Part shown: one piece after another, positions 18,325 to 28,483 of the stretch | How the letters are laid out: the number at the start of each line of letters is the position of its first letter | How positions within the stretch are numbered: position 1 is the stretch's first letter | NCBI GenBank assembly: GCA_947311475.1 | Contig: CAMZLK010000042.1 | Coordinates: 32,270 to 96,269 of the forward strand | Origin: an uncultured Desulfocapsa sp. | Lineage (GTDB): Bacteria; Desulfobacterota; Desulfobulbia; Desulfobulbales; Desulfocapsaceae | Direction: 5' to 3' | DNA: 64,000 bases | Position numbers and translations under genes: made by a program | The notes under the pieces: generated by a model | The model's input: the letters and a program-made list of their open reading frames with translations, nothing else | The model's database searches: none | What the model was told of the DNA's origin: nothing

Positions 18325-19743
18325 ATGTTAAAATTTAAACAGGAGGCTCCTGTGAGTAATGAAGAGTTAAATGCATACTGGAAAACAGTGGTTGATACTA
18401 TTCAAGAAGGGGTGATGATTGTAAACTCGGAAGGAGTTATCATTTCTGTGAATAAGGCGTTTGAAAACCTCACGGGATATTCATTGGATGAGCTAATTGG
18501 TAATTCCTGCACTATCCTTAACTGCACCTCCTGTAAATTGCAGCGATCGGGTGACCCCGAACACTGGTGTACTCTTTTTCTCAATGGGCTTCTTGAGAAA
18601 CAGCGTTGTGTTCTCATGAGACGGGACTCAAGCTATGTTCACATCCTGAAAAACGCCTCTGTGTTGCATGATGCCGGTGGAAGGGTAATTGGGGCAGTGG
18701 AAACCATGACAGACATAACCGAATTGCTTGAACGGGAGACAACCATTGAAGCATTTAAAAGAGAGCTTAATAATAGAGATACTTTTCATGGCATCATTGG
18801 CATCTCGGCGTCCATGCAACGAATTTTTGATTTAATTACTAATGCCTCAGACTCGGATGCTCCTCTTCTTGTTCTTGGAGAGAGTGGAACCGGAAAAGAA
18901 CTTATTGCTCAGGCCGTGCATGAATGCAGCAACAGAAAAGATGCCCCTTATATTAAAGTTAATTGTGCATCGTTGAATGAATCATTGCTGGAGAGTGAAC
19001 TGTTCGGACATGTTAAAGGTGCTTTTACCGGGGCTCATCAAGACAGGGAAGGGCGTTTTGGGGCGGCAGATGGAGGGAGTATTTTTCTTGATGAAATAGG
19101 TGATCTGCCCATGTCAACACAGGTGAAACTGCTGCGTGTTCTGGAAGAAAAAACCATTGAACGGGTGGGGGACAATCAATCCATTGCCATTGATGTCAGG
19201 ATAATTACTGCAACCAATCGTGATTTAGCTGGTATGGTTCGTAAGGGACTATTTAGAGAAGATCTTTTTTACCGAATTAATGTGATTCCCCTTAATATTC
19301 CGCCTGTACGGGATCGAAGCAGTGATATTCCTCTACTGGCAGAATCATTTTTCAGGAAATTACAGTTAAAAAGCGGAAAAAACATTCAGAATATATCAAG
19401 CCATGCCATGGATCTGCTCATGCGGTATCCATGGCCGGGGAATGTGCGGGAAATACGCAGCACCTTTGAATATGCCTTTGTGACCTGTCAGAGTACGACC
19501 ATTGAACCGACGGATTTACCACTGGTTATTCAGCAGCTCATTCTGGAAGAAGCAAAAGAAGGAATTGGTGTAATTCCCAAGATATCTGGTCTTAGCATCA
19601 ATGAGCGAAGAGAACAGGAACTTATTGCTGCTTTGGAACAGACAAAAGGCAATCAGACAAGAGCCGCGGAGATACTTGGGGTCTCAAGAGTTACGGTTTG
19701 GAACAGGATGAAACGTTATGGGCTGCAATCCAATCGTTCGTAA
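18325..19743 (+). CDS. sigma54-dependent transcriptional activator, PAS + AAA+ + Fis HTH
   Basis: 472 aa; PAS with CTILNCTSCK...HWCTLF cysteines, GESGTGKELIAQAVH, GAFTGAHQDREGRF, C-terminal HTH (RAAEILGVSRVTVWNRMKRYGL). Confidence 0.93.
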   Translation: MLKFKQEAPVSNEELNAYWKTVVDTIQEGVMIVNSEGVIISVNKAFENLTGYSLDELIGNSCTILNCTSCKLQRSGDPEHWCTLFLNGLLEKQRCVLMRRDSSYVHILKNASVLHDAGGRVIGAVETMTDITELLERETTIEAFKRELNNRDTFHGIIGISASMQRIFDLITNASDSDAPLLVLGESGTGKELIAQAVHECSNRKDAPYIKVNCASLNESLLESELFGHVKGAFTGAHQDREGRFGAADGGSIFLDEIGDLPMSTQVKLLRVLEEKTIERVGDNQSIAIDVRIITATNRDLAGMVRKGLFREDLFYRINVIPLNIPPVRDRSSDIPLLAESFFRKLQLKSGKNIQNISSHAMDLLMRYPWPGNVREIRSTFEYAFVTCQSTTIEPTDLPLVIQQLILEEAKEGIGVIPKISGLSINERREQELIAALEQTKGNQTRAAEILGVSRVTVWNRMKRYGLQSNRS

Positions 19744-19780
19744 ATAAAACAGCAGGGAATATCAGGGTATTTATCACGCA

Positions 19781-21781
19781 TCACCATTCTAAGCGCAGTG
19801 TATTATCGAGCGCATCTGCGCGTGAGACTTTTATTGTTACCCGCGAACCAGGTTCCGGCCTGTTTCTGCTGGGAGTGGGCAGGTCAACATTCAATAAAAT
19901 ATCCGTGAGCAGAAGAAATGTTCGTTTGGGGCCACAGTCGAGTACAAGTGCATTCAAGGGTGCTCCCTGTCGCGCTTCAAGATATTTAAGAAGCCAATAT
20001 CTGTGGCGTTGCTGGCGTACACTGTTTGCCTTTGACAGGGTTCTGCCAATAACAGAGGTGAAGTCTTTACACATCTCTTCAGTAAACCTGAGTTCTTCTC
20101 GACGAACAAGCGAATGAATCTGATGCTGCATGACAAGATCAAGGAGTCTGCGGATTGGAGATGTTATGGTGGTATACTGGGCAACACCAAGGCCACTATG
20201 GGGCTGGGCACTGGTGAGAAGTTCTCCGCGAGCCAGCATCTTTCTCTGTTTGGAGTTGAGAAAAAGATCGTTGTCAAGACCGTGAACAATACGTTTTTTG
20301 GGTGGCTTCTGGGCCCTGAAAAGACCGGGAGCCATTCTGTCTGCAACATATCTGGCAGCTTCAGTGTTTGCCAGGATCATCATTTCAGACACCAGGGTGC
20401 GTGAAGGAGTGTCTGTATCAGCAAGGCTTATCTGGACTTTGCTTCCATCGTGAATGTGAATGTTTACATCAGGAAAGGGCAATAGCAGGGCACCTGCATC
20501 GAGGCGTCTGTTACGGAGCTTTCGGCGAAGATCATTCAGTATGATCAGTTCCTTGTCAGTATTGATCATGGTATCCGCTTCATCATAGGTTAGCCTCCTG
20601 GCCACTTTTATGATGGAAGGGGAAATTCTGACTCGAAGAACTTCTGCCTCGGGGGAGAGAAGTATCATAAAACTTATGGTTGCGCGGATCTCACCCTGAA
20701 TCAGGCTGCATATTCCCTGGGAGAGATGCCTTGGTAGCATGGGGATCTGGCCTTCAGGGAAATAGATGGAGGTACCCCGCTGCATGGCTTCAAGGAATAG
20801 CGGATCTTCAGGTTGTACATAATGTGCAACATCTGAAATATGAACACCTACGAGAAAATTCCCGTCCTGCTCTTCAATTGAGAGTGCATCGTCAAAGTCA
20901 AGTGTGGTTGGGCCGTCGATGGTCATGGGGCGCAGGTTAGTAAAATCTTTCCTGGCTGGATCCTGGAATAGTTTTTCCGATCCCTGCTGAAGAAGCATTT
21001 CAGCCTGCTGGATACCAAGAAGCGGAAAGACCACCGGCAGATCATTACGAAGGAGCGGGATATTTTCGTTACTATCCCAAAGCCCGGCTTTCACAAGTAG
21101 ATGAAACGGGTCGTGGGGTCTGTTGAATCCCCCGGCTTTTAATATTTTCCTGGCTAGTTCTGCATGTTTTGATTCGCTGCCGGATATGTAAAAATCGCGG
21201 ATGACATGGAGACATTCGTCGCAGGTCGCATTTTTGGGGTGGTTTTTTTTGGGGAAGGTATCTATTTGCTTAAGGAATTCAGCACCCTGTTCAATGAGCT
21301 TCCGGATGCGTGCTTCTTTCTCACGCTGCTTTTGCAGTTGTTCGATCTGTTCGGGAGAATGGGCGATTATCCTATTCTCTTTATATTTAAAATAGAGTCG
21401 ATCTTCAAAAACAGATCGTAAAAAAGCAGCTACAATATCATCATCTGCATCTTTGCCGAAACTTAATTCGGCAAGAAACGCCGGACTGAATTTTTGTGTT
21501 GGTTCATCGGACGTGAGTTCCCAGATCTCCTGGAGATGTATCTTTTCCATGAGTTTTTTACGGGTTGTTGCAGTGTCCATGAGTTGCCTGGTAAGTTCCT
21601 CCCGGGAGGCTTCAATGGAATGTGTTTTTTCTGAGCAGTGGACAACTCGAGAAAGCGGAAGGTTCATTTCGCGGCTGTTTTGATTAATAAGGTGCAGGCG
21701 CTTAGCCTGGGCGCCTACAACATAGGCGCAGAGAAATTTTCCTCCATCCAGATATTCTATGAGTTTCCCTGTAGCTGTCAT
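19781..21781 (-). CDS. RNB-domain exoribonuclease (RNase II/R family)
   Basis: 666 aa; DLRPMTIDGPTTLDFDDALSIEEQDGNFLVGVHISDVAHYV, YTTITSPIRRLLDLVMQHQI. Confidence 0.9.
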   Translation of the reverse strand: MTATGKLIEYLDGGKFLCAYVVGAQAKRLHLINQNSREMNLPLSRVVHCSEKTHSIEASREELTRQLMDTATTRKKLMEKIHLQEIWELTSDEPTQKFSPAFLAELSFGKDADDDIVAAFLRSVFEDRLYFKYKENRIIAHSPEQIEQLQKQREKEARIRKLIEQGAEFLKQIDTFPKKNHPKNATCDECLHVIRDFYISGSESKHAELARKILKAGGFNRPHDPFHLLVKAGLWDSNENIPLLRNDLPVVFPLLGIQQAEMLLQQGSEKLFQDPARKDFTNLRPMTIDGPTTLDFDDALSIEEQDGNFLVGVHISDVAHYVQPEDPLFLEAMQRGTSIYFPEGQIPMLPRHLSQGICSLIQGEIRATISFMILLSPEAEVLRVRISPSIIKVARRLTYDEADTMINTDKELIILNDLRRKLRNRRLDAGALLLPFPDVNIHIHDGSKVQISLADTDTPSRTLVSEMMILANTEAARYVADRMAPGLFRAQKPPKKRIVHGLDNDLFLNSKQRKMLARGELLTSAQPHSGLGVAQYTTITSPIRRLLDLVMQHQIHSLVRREELRFTEEMCKDFTSVIGRTLSKANSVRQQRHRYWLLKYLEARQGAPLNALVLDCGPKRTFLLLTDILLNVDLPTPSRNRPEPGSRVTIKVSRADALDNTLRLEW

Positions 21782-21853
21782 TCTTTAATGATCAATGATC
21801 CCTGTTTTGTACTATTGATGAAAAATATCATTATTTCTGCTAATCTGTTTACA

Positions 21854-21967
21854 TTAGTGCCTTACTCCATAATTCCTGTAATAAAAAAACAAAAATATGT
21901 GAGACTAAATAATATCAAACCGTTATGAATAGAAACAAGGCACTTACTTGCGGTTTATCCGCGTTAG
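21854..21967. repeat. F2 repeat element copy 3a
   Basis: TTAGTGCCTTACTCCATAATTCCTGTAATAAAAAAAC...AAGGCACTTACTTGCGGTTTATCCGCGTTAG. Confidence 0.8.
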
Positions 21968-22091
21968 TACCTTACTCCGTGATTCCTGCAATAAAAAAAC
22001 AAGAAGCTGATGGCGGTTTATTGTAATTATATTGTAATTATATTGTTATGTTATGTTACCAGGGCACTTACTTGCAGTTTATCTGCGTTAG
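21964..22091. repeat. F2 repeat element copy 3b (tandem, shares TTAG with 3a)
   Basis: TTAGTACCTTACTCCGTGATTCCTGCAATAAAAAAAC...GGGCACTTACTTGCAGTTTATCTGCGTTAG; contains short ATTGTAATTAT direct repeats. Confidence 0.8.
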
Positions 22092-22183
22092 GTTTATAAA
22101 ACACGAAAGAATTTACTATAGTGTGCTTTTGTAATTAGGGCACTCTAAAAGAGATACCTGGAACCGCAAAAGAGGAATAAAAA

Positions 22184-23104
22184 TTGATTGAAGCGTTTTT
22201 GAAGGAAAATATACGGTCAGGGATGGTTGCCATTGTGGGCCCGCCAAATGCTGGAAAATCTACCCTGATGAACTATCTTCTCGGGCAAAAGATATCCATT
22301 GTCAGTCATAAACCTCAAACAACACGGAATCGTATTTTGGGTGTTGTAAATGGTGATGACTATCAAATTGTGCTCCTTGATACTCCAGGACTTCATAAGG
22401 CCAGGCAGCCATTGAATCGTGAAATGGTACGTATTGCCATGGACAGCCTTAAGGAGGTGGATGCAATTTTGTATTTGATTGATGTTTCACTCCCCTTGCC
22501 TGAAAAGATCGAACAGGAGAAAAACAAAGAGATGATGGAGCAGATGGAGGGGGTATCAGCCCCGATTATCCTTGTTTTAAATAAGGTTGATCTGCTTGAA
22601 AAAGAACTGCTTCTGCCAATGATTAAAAGGTATTCTGAACTCTTCCCCTTTCATGGCGTGATACCTCTTTCGGCACTTACTGGGGTCGGAACCGATATAC
22701 TTGTGAAAGAATTGCTGGATATCCTGCCGCTTGGGCCCCGTTATTTCCCGGAAGATATCCCAACGGACGTCAGTGAACGTTTTTTAGTGACTGAAATTGT
22801 ACGTGAAAAAGTTTTTCTCCTAACAGGACAGGAAATCCCGTATTCCTCGGCAGTGACCCTTGAATCGTTTCAGGATGACACCAAAAAGCAGATGACCACC
22901 ATCCATGCCACAATAGTCCTTGAAAGAAATTCCCAAAAGGGGATAGTCATCGGAAAGGGTGGGAAAAAGCTTAAAAGTATTGGTATCGCTGCTCGAAAGG
23001 ATATCGAAAAGATGCTTGGGCAAAAAGTTTTGCTCAAACTCTGGGTCAAAGTTCGAAAAAACTGGTCAAAAGATGAGCGATTTTTAAAGGAGCTTGGATT
23101 TTAA
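22184..23104 (+). CDS. era: GTPase Era
   Basis: 306 aa; GPPNAGKSTLMNYLLGQKISIVSHKPQTTRNRI, NKVDLL, KH domain GIVIGKGGKKLKSIG. TTG start. Confidence 0.95.
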   Translation: MIEAFLKENIRSGMVAIVGPPNAGKSTLMNYLLGQKISIVSHKPQTTRNRILGVVNGDDYQIVLLDTPGLHKARQPLNREMVRIAMDSLKEVDAILYLIDVSLPLPEKIEQEKNKEMMEQMEGVSAPIILVLNKVDLLEKELLLPMIKRYSELFPFHGVIPLSALTGVGTDILVKELLDILPLGPRYFPEDIPTDVSERFLVTEIVREKVFLLTGQEIPYSSAVTLESFQDDTKKQMTTIHATIVLERNSQKGIVIGKGGKKLKSIGIAARKDIEKMLGQKVLLKLWVKVRKNWSKDERFLKELGF

Positions 23105-23184
23105 TGGGGGATTCGCGCAGAGTAACTGTTTTACCCCATGAGTAGGTACCAGTTTGTTTTTTATCGATCAGCTGCTAACGATAT

Positions 23185-24540
23185 CTACGGCATGCTGTTT
23201 TGGGTCTTGGGGTCAGTTCTGTATTCGGTGTATAGATTGAGACTTTTTAAAATATTAAGAGCTGTGCGTAATTGATTGTCCTTCCTGAGACGTTTTGTCA
23301 CCTTTTGTTGATCTTTTGTTTTCTTTTTATTGGAGGCGGCCTCTTGTTCTCTGGTAATTCCTGACTCATCGTCACGGTTCAAAATATGGTTTTTAAGGTC
23401 AACTTCACGGACAAAATTTGGTAAATTCCGTCTTTCTTTTTCCTGTTCTGTATAGGGAATATGTGGGACTTCAACATCCGGAATGATACCTGTGGCCTGG
23501 ATGGATCTCCCGTTTGGTGTGAAGTATCGCGCAGTTGTGAGACGGAGTCCGGATCCTCCTGGCATGGGTAGAATGGTTTGAACCGAGCCTTTGCCAAAGG
23601 TCCTGGTGCCAACAATCACACCGCGTTTATGATCCTGAATGGCACCTGCAACAATCTCTGATGCACTGGCTGATCCTTCATTTACAAGAATAATCAAGGG
23701 GTACAGGTTTTTTCCATTATTGGAATGGGCCTGAAACGTCATGTTCTGTTCCTGAATGCGTCCCTTAGTGTAAACAACAAGCCCTTTATTAAGAAAAATG
23801 TCTGAAATCGAAATTGCCTGATCAAGTAATCCACCAGGGTTATTGCGCAAATCAAGTATTAATCCTTTGATCTGTTTTTCTTTTTCAAGTTTAGCAAGGA
23901 GCTTTTTGGTATCTTTTGTGGTTGCTCCCTGGAAGTTAGTGATTCGTACATAGGCAAAACCGGGTTCCAGGAAAAGACCCTTGACACTGTGCAGAGAAAT
24001 TATATCACGAACAATGGTGAATTCTTTAAGATCCTGCCATCCGTCACGGTAAATGGATAGTGTTACTTCACTTCCTTTGACACCTCTTAACTGTTTTACT
24101 GCATCCATGGATGGCATTTTTTTGGTTGGATTACCATTGATCTTCACGATAAGATCTTTTGCTTTCAGGCCTGCTTTGTCTGCGGGAGTTCCTTCTATGG
24201 GAGAAATTATGGTTAAAATGCCATCCCGGACAGTAATTTCAATGCCAACACCTGAAAAATTACCACGAGTTTCCTCCTGCAGTTCGTCAAAGTCTTCTGC
24301 GGTAAGATATGATGAATGCGGGTCAAGAGAGAGGAGCATGCCACTGATTGCTCCTTCTATGGTTCCCTTTGCATCGATCTCCTCAATGTAATTTTCCTGC
24401 AATATGCTAAGCACATTGGCAAATATTTCCAACTGTCGATATGTAGCTTCCCTTTGGTCCTGAGAAATAGCAGCCTGTGACACACCTGCAAAGTGTACGA
24501 AAAAGAGGAGAAAGGAGAACAGGCGTATTAATCTTTTCAC
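23185..24540 (-). CDS. ctpA: C-terminal processing S41 peptidase with PDZ
   Basis: 451 aa; DLRNNPGGLLDQAISISDIF, GSASASEIVAGAIQDHKRGVIVGTRTFGKGSVQTI. Confidence 0.92.
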   Translation of the reverse strand: MKRLIRLFSFLLFFVHFAGVSQAAISQDQREATYRQLEIFANVLSILQENYIEEIDAKGTIEGAISGMLLSLDPHSSYLTAEDFDELQEETRGNFSGVGIEITVRDGILTIISPIEGTPADKAGLKAKDLIVKINGNPTKKMPSMDAVKQLRGVKGSEVTLSIYRDGWQDLKEFTIVRDIISLHSVKGLFLEPGFAYVRITNFQGATTKDTKKLLAKLEKEKQIKGLILDLRNNPGGLLDQAISISDIFLNKGLVVYTKGRIQEQNMTFQAHSNNGKNLYPLIILVNEGSASASEIVAGAIQDHKRGVIVGTRTFGKGSVQTILPMPGGSGLRLTTARYFTPNGRSIQATGIIPDVEVPHIPYTEQEKERRNLPNFVREVDLKNHILNRDDESGITREQEAASNKKKTKDQQKVTKRLRKDNQLRTALNILKSLNLYTEYRTDPKTQNSMP

Positions 24541-24607
24541 GTGATATCCGTTAATAGTGTTAGCTGTTTAATGGTATGGTTAAGCTCGTAATATCCATGT
24601 TGTGTAA

Positions 24608-25858
24608 CTATGGAATGATAAGGTCGTTCTTATCAATCCACTGAAGAGGATCTAGTGGTTTGGAACCATGGCGAATCTCAAGGTAAATAGCTTCATCCAT
24701 AAGTGTTGCAGTATCACCGGTGAGAGCAATGATATCGCTTTGCTCTACCTTGTCACCTTCTTTTACAAGGAGTTTTTCAAGGCGTGAGATGATGGAGAAA
24801 TAATCATAACCGTGGTCGATAATGATGGTGTTGCCATAGCCATATAAATATGAGGCATAATGTACTTCCCCTTCAAAAATTGCATAGACTTTATTCACAC
24901 CATGGCTGGCTATGGTTATGCCAGTTGTTTTTCCTTTGATGCCCAGTTTGTTTGCATGCTCTTCACCAAAGCGGGCAATGACTTTCCCCTGGATTGGTGC
25001 AGGGTGCGATCCTTTCTCAAGTAAAAAACCCTGGCTAAATAGCTTTCCCTTTTTCTTAAGTGATTTTAGCATCTTGTTGAGGTTTTTTGCAACTTTTTTC
25101 ATTTCCTGGACAGCCTGTTCGTGTAATTCCTTTTGGGTCTGTATCTGTTTGAGCAGGGCTTCTTTTTCAAGTTTGATTGCATTTGTTGCGTCGCGTTCTT
25201 CTTTTGTAGCAATAATGAAATCATTGAGCACACCTCTTTCCAGACTCAATACGGTTTTGGCCTGTTGCAAATTTGCAATGGAGGTTCGATACTCATTGAT
25301 CAAAGCTTTGTCATACTCAAGGAGATTGGTAAAAGAATCCCTGAAATTGAGCATTTGAGGCATGCCTTCTGTGGAAAAAACAACATTTGCAATCCCTATT
25401 TCGCCCATTTTATAATAGGCTTTGATTCGTTTCCGGAGATGCTCCTGAACACTCTGTTTTGCTGTTTGAAAAACCTGTAATTCTTCTTCTTTAGATGTGA
25501 TACGTTTTTCCTGGTCTTCCACCTGTTCTTCAAGGCCCGCCAGCTTTTTTAGCTGAGCCAGAAGCCGAGTGTCAATATGTTCAATTTCCTCAAGGAGGCT
25601 GTGTTGTTTTTCTTTGGTTGCCTCTATCAGTAGCCGCTGGCTGGCAATACCATTTTGCAGTTTACTGATATTAATTCGGTATTTCTTTATGCCTCTTTCA
25701 ATACGCTTTTTTTCAGCTTTTCGATCTGTTCTGGCAAGGCCATGGGAAGGGCTGATTAAAAGAATGGACAACAGGAAGACAAGAAAGAGGGGCAAATATT
25801 CATAGAGGGGTTTTTCAAACTGCCAACAGCTGATGCTGGATCGTAAAAAATTCATCAA
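24608..25858 (-). CDS. envC: murein hydrolase activator EnvC-like (coiled coil + M23)
   Basis: 416 aa; long coiled coil, C-terminal LysM/M23-type IIDHGYDYFSIISRLEKLLVKEGDKVEQSDIIALTGD...YLEIRHGSKPLDPLQW; next to ftsEX. Confidence 0.85.
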   Translation of the reverse strand: MMNFLRSSISCWQFEKPLYEYLPLFLVFLLSILLISPSHGLARTDRKAEKKRIERGIKKYRINISKLQNGIASQRLLIEATKEKQHSLLEEIEHIDTRLLAQLKKLAGLEEQVEDQEKRITSKEEELQVFQTAKQSVQEHLRKRIKAYYKMGEIGIANVVFSTEGMPQMLNFRDSFTNLLEYDKALINEYRTSIANLQQAKTVLSLERGVLNDFIIATKEERDATNAIKLEKEALLKQIQTQKELHEQAVQEMKKVAKNLNKMLKSLKKKGKLFSQGFLLEKGSHPAPIQGKVIARFGEEHANKLGIKGKTTGITIASHGVNKVYAIFEGEVHYASYLYGYGNTIIIDHGYDYFSIISRLEKLLVKEGDKVEQSDIIALTGDTATLMDEAIYLEIRHGSKPLDPLQWIDKNDLIIP

Positions 25859-26742
25859 ATTTTCAAAAATTTTCTTATGGAGGTATAACTACCGATACTG
25901 CAGAGGCTGATAGAACATAATATTATGATGAAAATGACAATGGGCGGGAAAAAGTCAAATTGAAAAATATGTAAGATTCCAGGGCCGGTAAAATGGGAAA
26001 TAATCCAGCGGAACAGGCCATAAAGAGCAGAGAGTCCAATAATGGATCCCATAAACCCCTGAAGAATTCCTTCAATAAGAAATGGAGTCCTGATATAGCT
26101 GTTTGTGGCCCCAACGAGCTTAAGAAGTTCCAGCTCATCCTGACGCCCCATGATGGTAAGTCGGATAGTGTAGGCAACCATAAAAGTGGCAGTGAGGATC
26201 AGCAGTGTGCCGCTGAGAAGTACAACAATGGTGAGCAGGCGAGTAAAATAATAAAACCGTTCAACCCATTCCTGACCATATTGTACCTTTTCCGTGCCGG
26301 GCAGACTCGCAAGGTATTCGGAAAAGAGTTTTATCTGATTGTAACCGCGTAGCCCTTTCAGGGGAACGACTTCAATGGAAGCAGGAAGGAAATTTTTAGG
26401 CATATCGTCAAGAACATCAGAATCTTCACCAAGCTGTTTTGCAAAACGTTTATAAGCGGCTTCCTTTGAGATAAAGATGATTTCTTCAACATCGTCAAAA
26501 TTTTCTATTTTTCGACGGAGTTGCATTTGCATTGCAGGCCCGGGTTCTTCTTCGAGGTAGACAATGAGACGAAGTTCGTCATTTAACCGATCTCCTGCAC
26601 CAAGCATATTGGTGTAGATCAGATAGAAAAAAGCAAAGATAAGTACGGAAAGGCTGACGGTGAGAAATGTCATGAACTGGGATGTCCAGGTCTGTTTAAG
26701 GTTGCGACCTGCCTGTCTGAGTACTGCAAACCAGAAATTCAT
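25855..26742 (-). CDS. ftsX: cell division protein FtsX
   Basis: 295 aa; four TM segments, FtsX arrangement, upstream ftsE. Confidence 0.9.
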   Translation of the reverse strand: MNFWFAVLRQAGRNLKQTWTSQFMTFLTVSLSVLIFAFFYLIYTNMLGAGDRLNDELRLIVYLEEEPGPAMQMQLRRKIENFDDVEEIIFISKEAAYKRFAKQLGEDSDVLDDMPKNFLPASIEVVPLKGLRGYNQIKLFSEYLASLPGTEKVQYGQEWVERFYYFTRLLTIVVLLSGTLLILTATFMVAYTIRLTIMGRQDELELLKLVGATNSYIRTPFLIEGILQGFMGSIIGLSALYGLFRWIISHFTGPGILHIFQFDFFPPIVIFIIILCSISLCSIGSYTSIRKFLKI

Positions 26743-27461
26743 TATGTATTCCCCCGTGTCAGGGAATGAATGACTCCATTGCGAAGTTCCATGACACGAT
26801 GCTTGCCTTGCTTGTAGATCGATGCGTCATGGGTGGCAATAACAATGGTGGCACCAGCCTGCTTGCTGCGATTGAGCAACTCCATCACTCGTTTTGTGGT
26901 AGATGCATCAAGGTTTCCTGTGGGTTCGTCAACCAGGATCAGACGGGGAGAATTTGCGACAGACCTGGCAAGAGCAACACGCTGTTGTTCGCCACGAGAG
27001 AGCTCTCCGGTGAGGGAGTTATGTTTGTCGGTCAGTTGGAGCTGGTCGAGCAAATCACGAACCTGCTTCTTGATGGTTTTTGGATTTTTGTAGGAGACTT
27101 CCATGGAAATAGCAATGTTTTCAGCCACTGTTCGGTCGTTTAGAAGCTTGAAATCCTGGTATGCCACACCTATCTTTTGCCTCAGATAAGCAAGCTTGTT
27201 TCCCTTAAGCTTATTAATGTTGTGGCCTGCTATTTCTATTAGGCCTTTTGTGGGGACTTCCATATTGGAAATGAGTTTTAAGAGAGTGGTTTTTCCAGCT
27301 CCACTTGGCCCGATAAGAAAAAACATCTCACCAGTTTCAATGGATAAGGATATTTCAGAGAGCGCAGTGATGTTCGGATGATAGGTTCGACTCACTTTGA
27401 TCATTTCGATCATGGTGTTACCGGACGCCATGGCTTCTTCTGTGGATTCTTGACTGGACAT
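26742..27461 (-). CDS. ftsE: cell division ATP-binding protein FtsE
   Basis: ABC ATPase: GPSGAGKTTLLKLI, LSRGEQQRVALARS, ILVDEPTGNLD. Confidence 0.92.
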   Translation of the reverse strand: MSSQESTEEAMASGNTMIEMIKVSRTYHPNITALSEISLSIETGEMFFLIGPSGAGKTTLLKLISNMEVPTKGLIEIAGHNINKLKGNKLAYLRQKIGVAYQDFKLLNDRTVAENIAISMEVSYKNPKTIKKQVRDLLDQLQLTDKHNSLTGELSRGEQQRVALARSVANSPRLILVDEPTGNLDASTTKRVMELLNRSKQAGATIVIATHDASIYKQGKHRVMELRNGVIHSLTRGNT

Positions 27462-27483
27462 TTGAATATGGAGAAAAGATTAT

Positions 27484-28242
27484 TTATGAAAGAATTTTGT
27501 CAAATATTGCATCAATAGTACCTGCAATATCTGCGGAATCTTCAATTCTCAGATAGGATTCACCACTCAACTCCTGATTAATCAGTTCCTCACTTGAGGG
27601 AATGATGCCTCCAAGTTCCATGTTGGAATCCATAACTGCCGCATCAATTTTTTCCTGGAGGACAGCAGGGACAGGCTGTGGGGCACGATTAACAAGCAAA
27701 TACTGCTTTTTGACCTCAAGCCCAAGAGGTTCAGTTATCTCAGAAATACGTTTTGCAGTGAGTATTCCTCTTGCTGATGGATCGGATGTGACGAGGAGAT
27801 AATCAATGGAGCGCATGTTCATACGGCTTAAGTGTTCCATACCTGCTTCGTTATCCACTATTATATACTTGTAGTTCTCGGCTAGTTTATCCATGGTCAT
27901 GGAGAGATACTGATTCGCGGCACAGTAGCACCCCGGGCCGTCGGGCTGGCCCATAACAAGAAGATCAAATCCGGTTTCCTCGATAAGCGCCTGATGGATC
28001 TTTAGCTCCATAAATTGGTCACGGGTCACATTGGGGGGAAGCTCACCTTTTAATTCTTTTCTAATCTGTCCGAGTGTGAGGTGCACATCAAGGTCGAGCA
28101 GCTCATTAAGATTGGCGTTCGCATCAGCATCAACAAGCAGGAATGGAGTCTGGTTCTTTTTTAGCAGATATCTGGTTAACAGGGCCGAGGTTGTCGTTTT
28201 TCCAGTACCACCTTTTCCGGCCATGGCAATTATTTTGGTCAT
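27484..28242 (-). CDS. cooC: CooC-like nickel-insertion ATPase
   Basis: 252 aa; MAGKGGTGKTTTSALL, GQPDGPGCYCAANQYL (CxC motif). Confidence 0.8.
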   Translation of the reverse strand: MTKIIAMAGKGGTGKTTTSALLTRYLLKKNQTPFLLVDADANANLNELLDLDVHLTLGQIRKELKGELPPNVTRDQFMELKIHQALIEETGFDLLVMGQPDGPGCYCAANQYLSMTMDKLAENYKYIIVDNEAGMEHLSRMNMRSIDYLLVTSDPSARGILTAKRISEITEPLGLEVKKQYLLVNRAPQPVPAVLQEKIDAAVMDSNMELGGIIPSSEELINQELSGESYLRIEDSADIAGTIDAIFDKILS

Positions 28243-28483
28243 GCATCGTCTCTAAAGTATATGAATTGAAAAGCATTTAAGCAATTATGTAACTTCTCTA
28301 TTGTAATTAAGGCATGGCCAGATGTCAATTTTAAAGCTGATTTCAGCGGTTTTTGCCAATTTTCCTTGCATCTTCACACTCAGTTGGTATTTTTAAAGGT
28401 TTTGTATTTGATTGTTATGCATGAGATTTTACAACGTACACTGAAAACAGAACCCCGCTTAGCGCGTATTTAAGGAGAGAGTT

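Noticed and set aside
28245-28483. T-box or other riboswitch ahead of ileS
   Set aside because: No specifier-loop, T-box or antiterminator sequence could be identified by eye.
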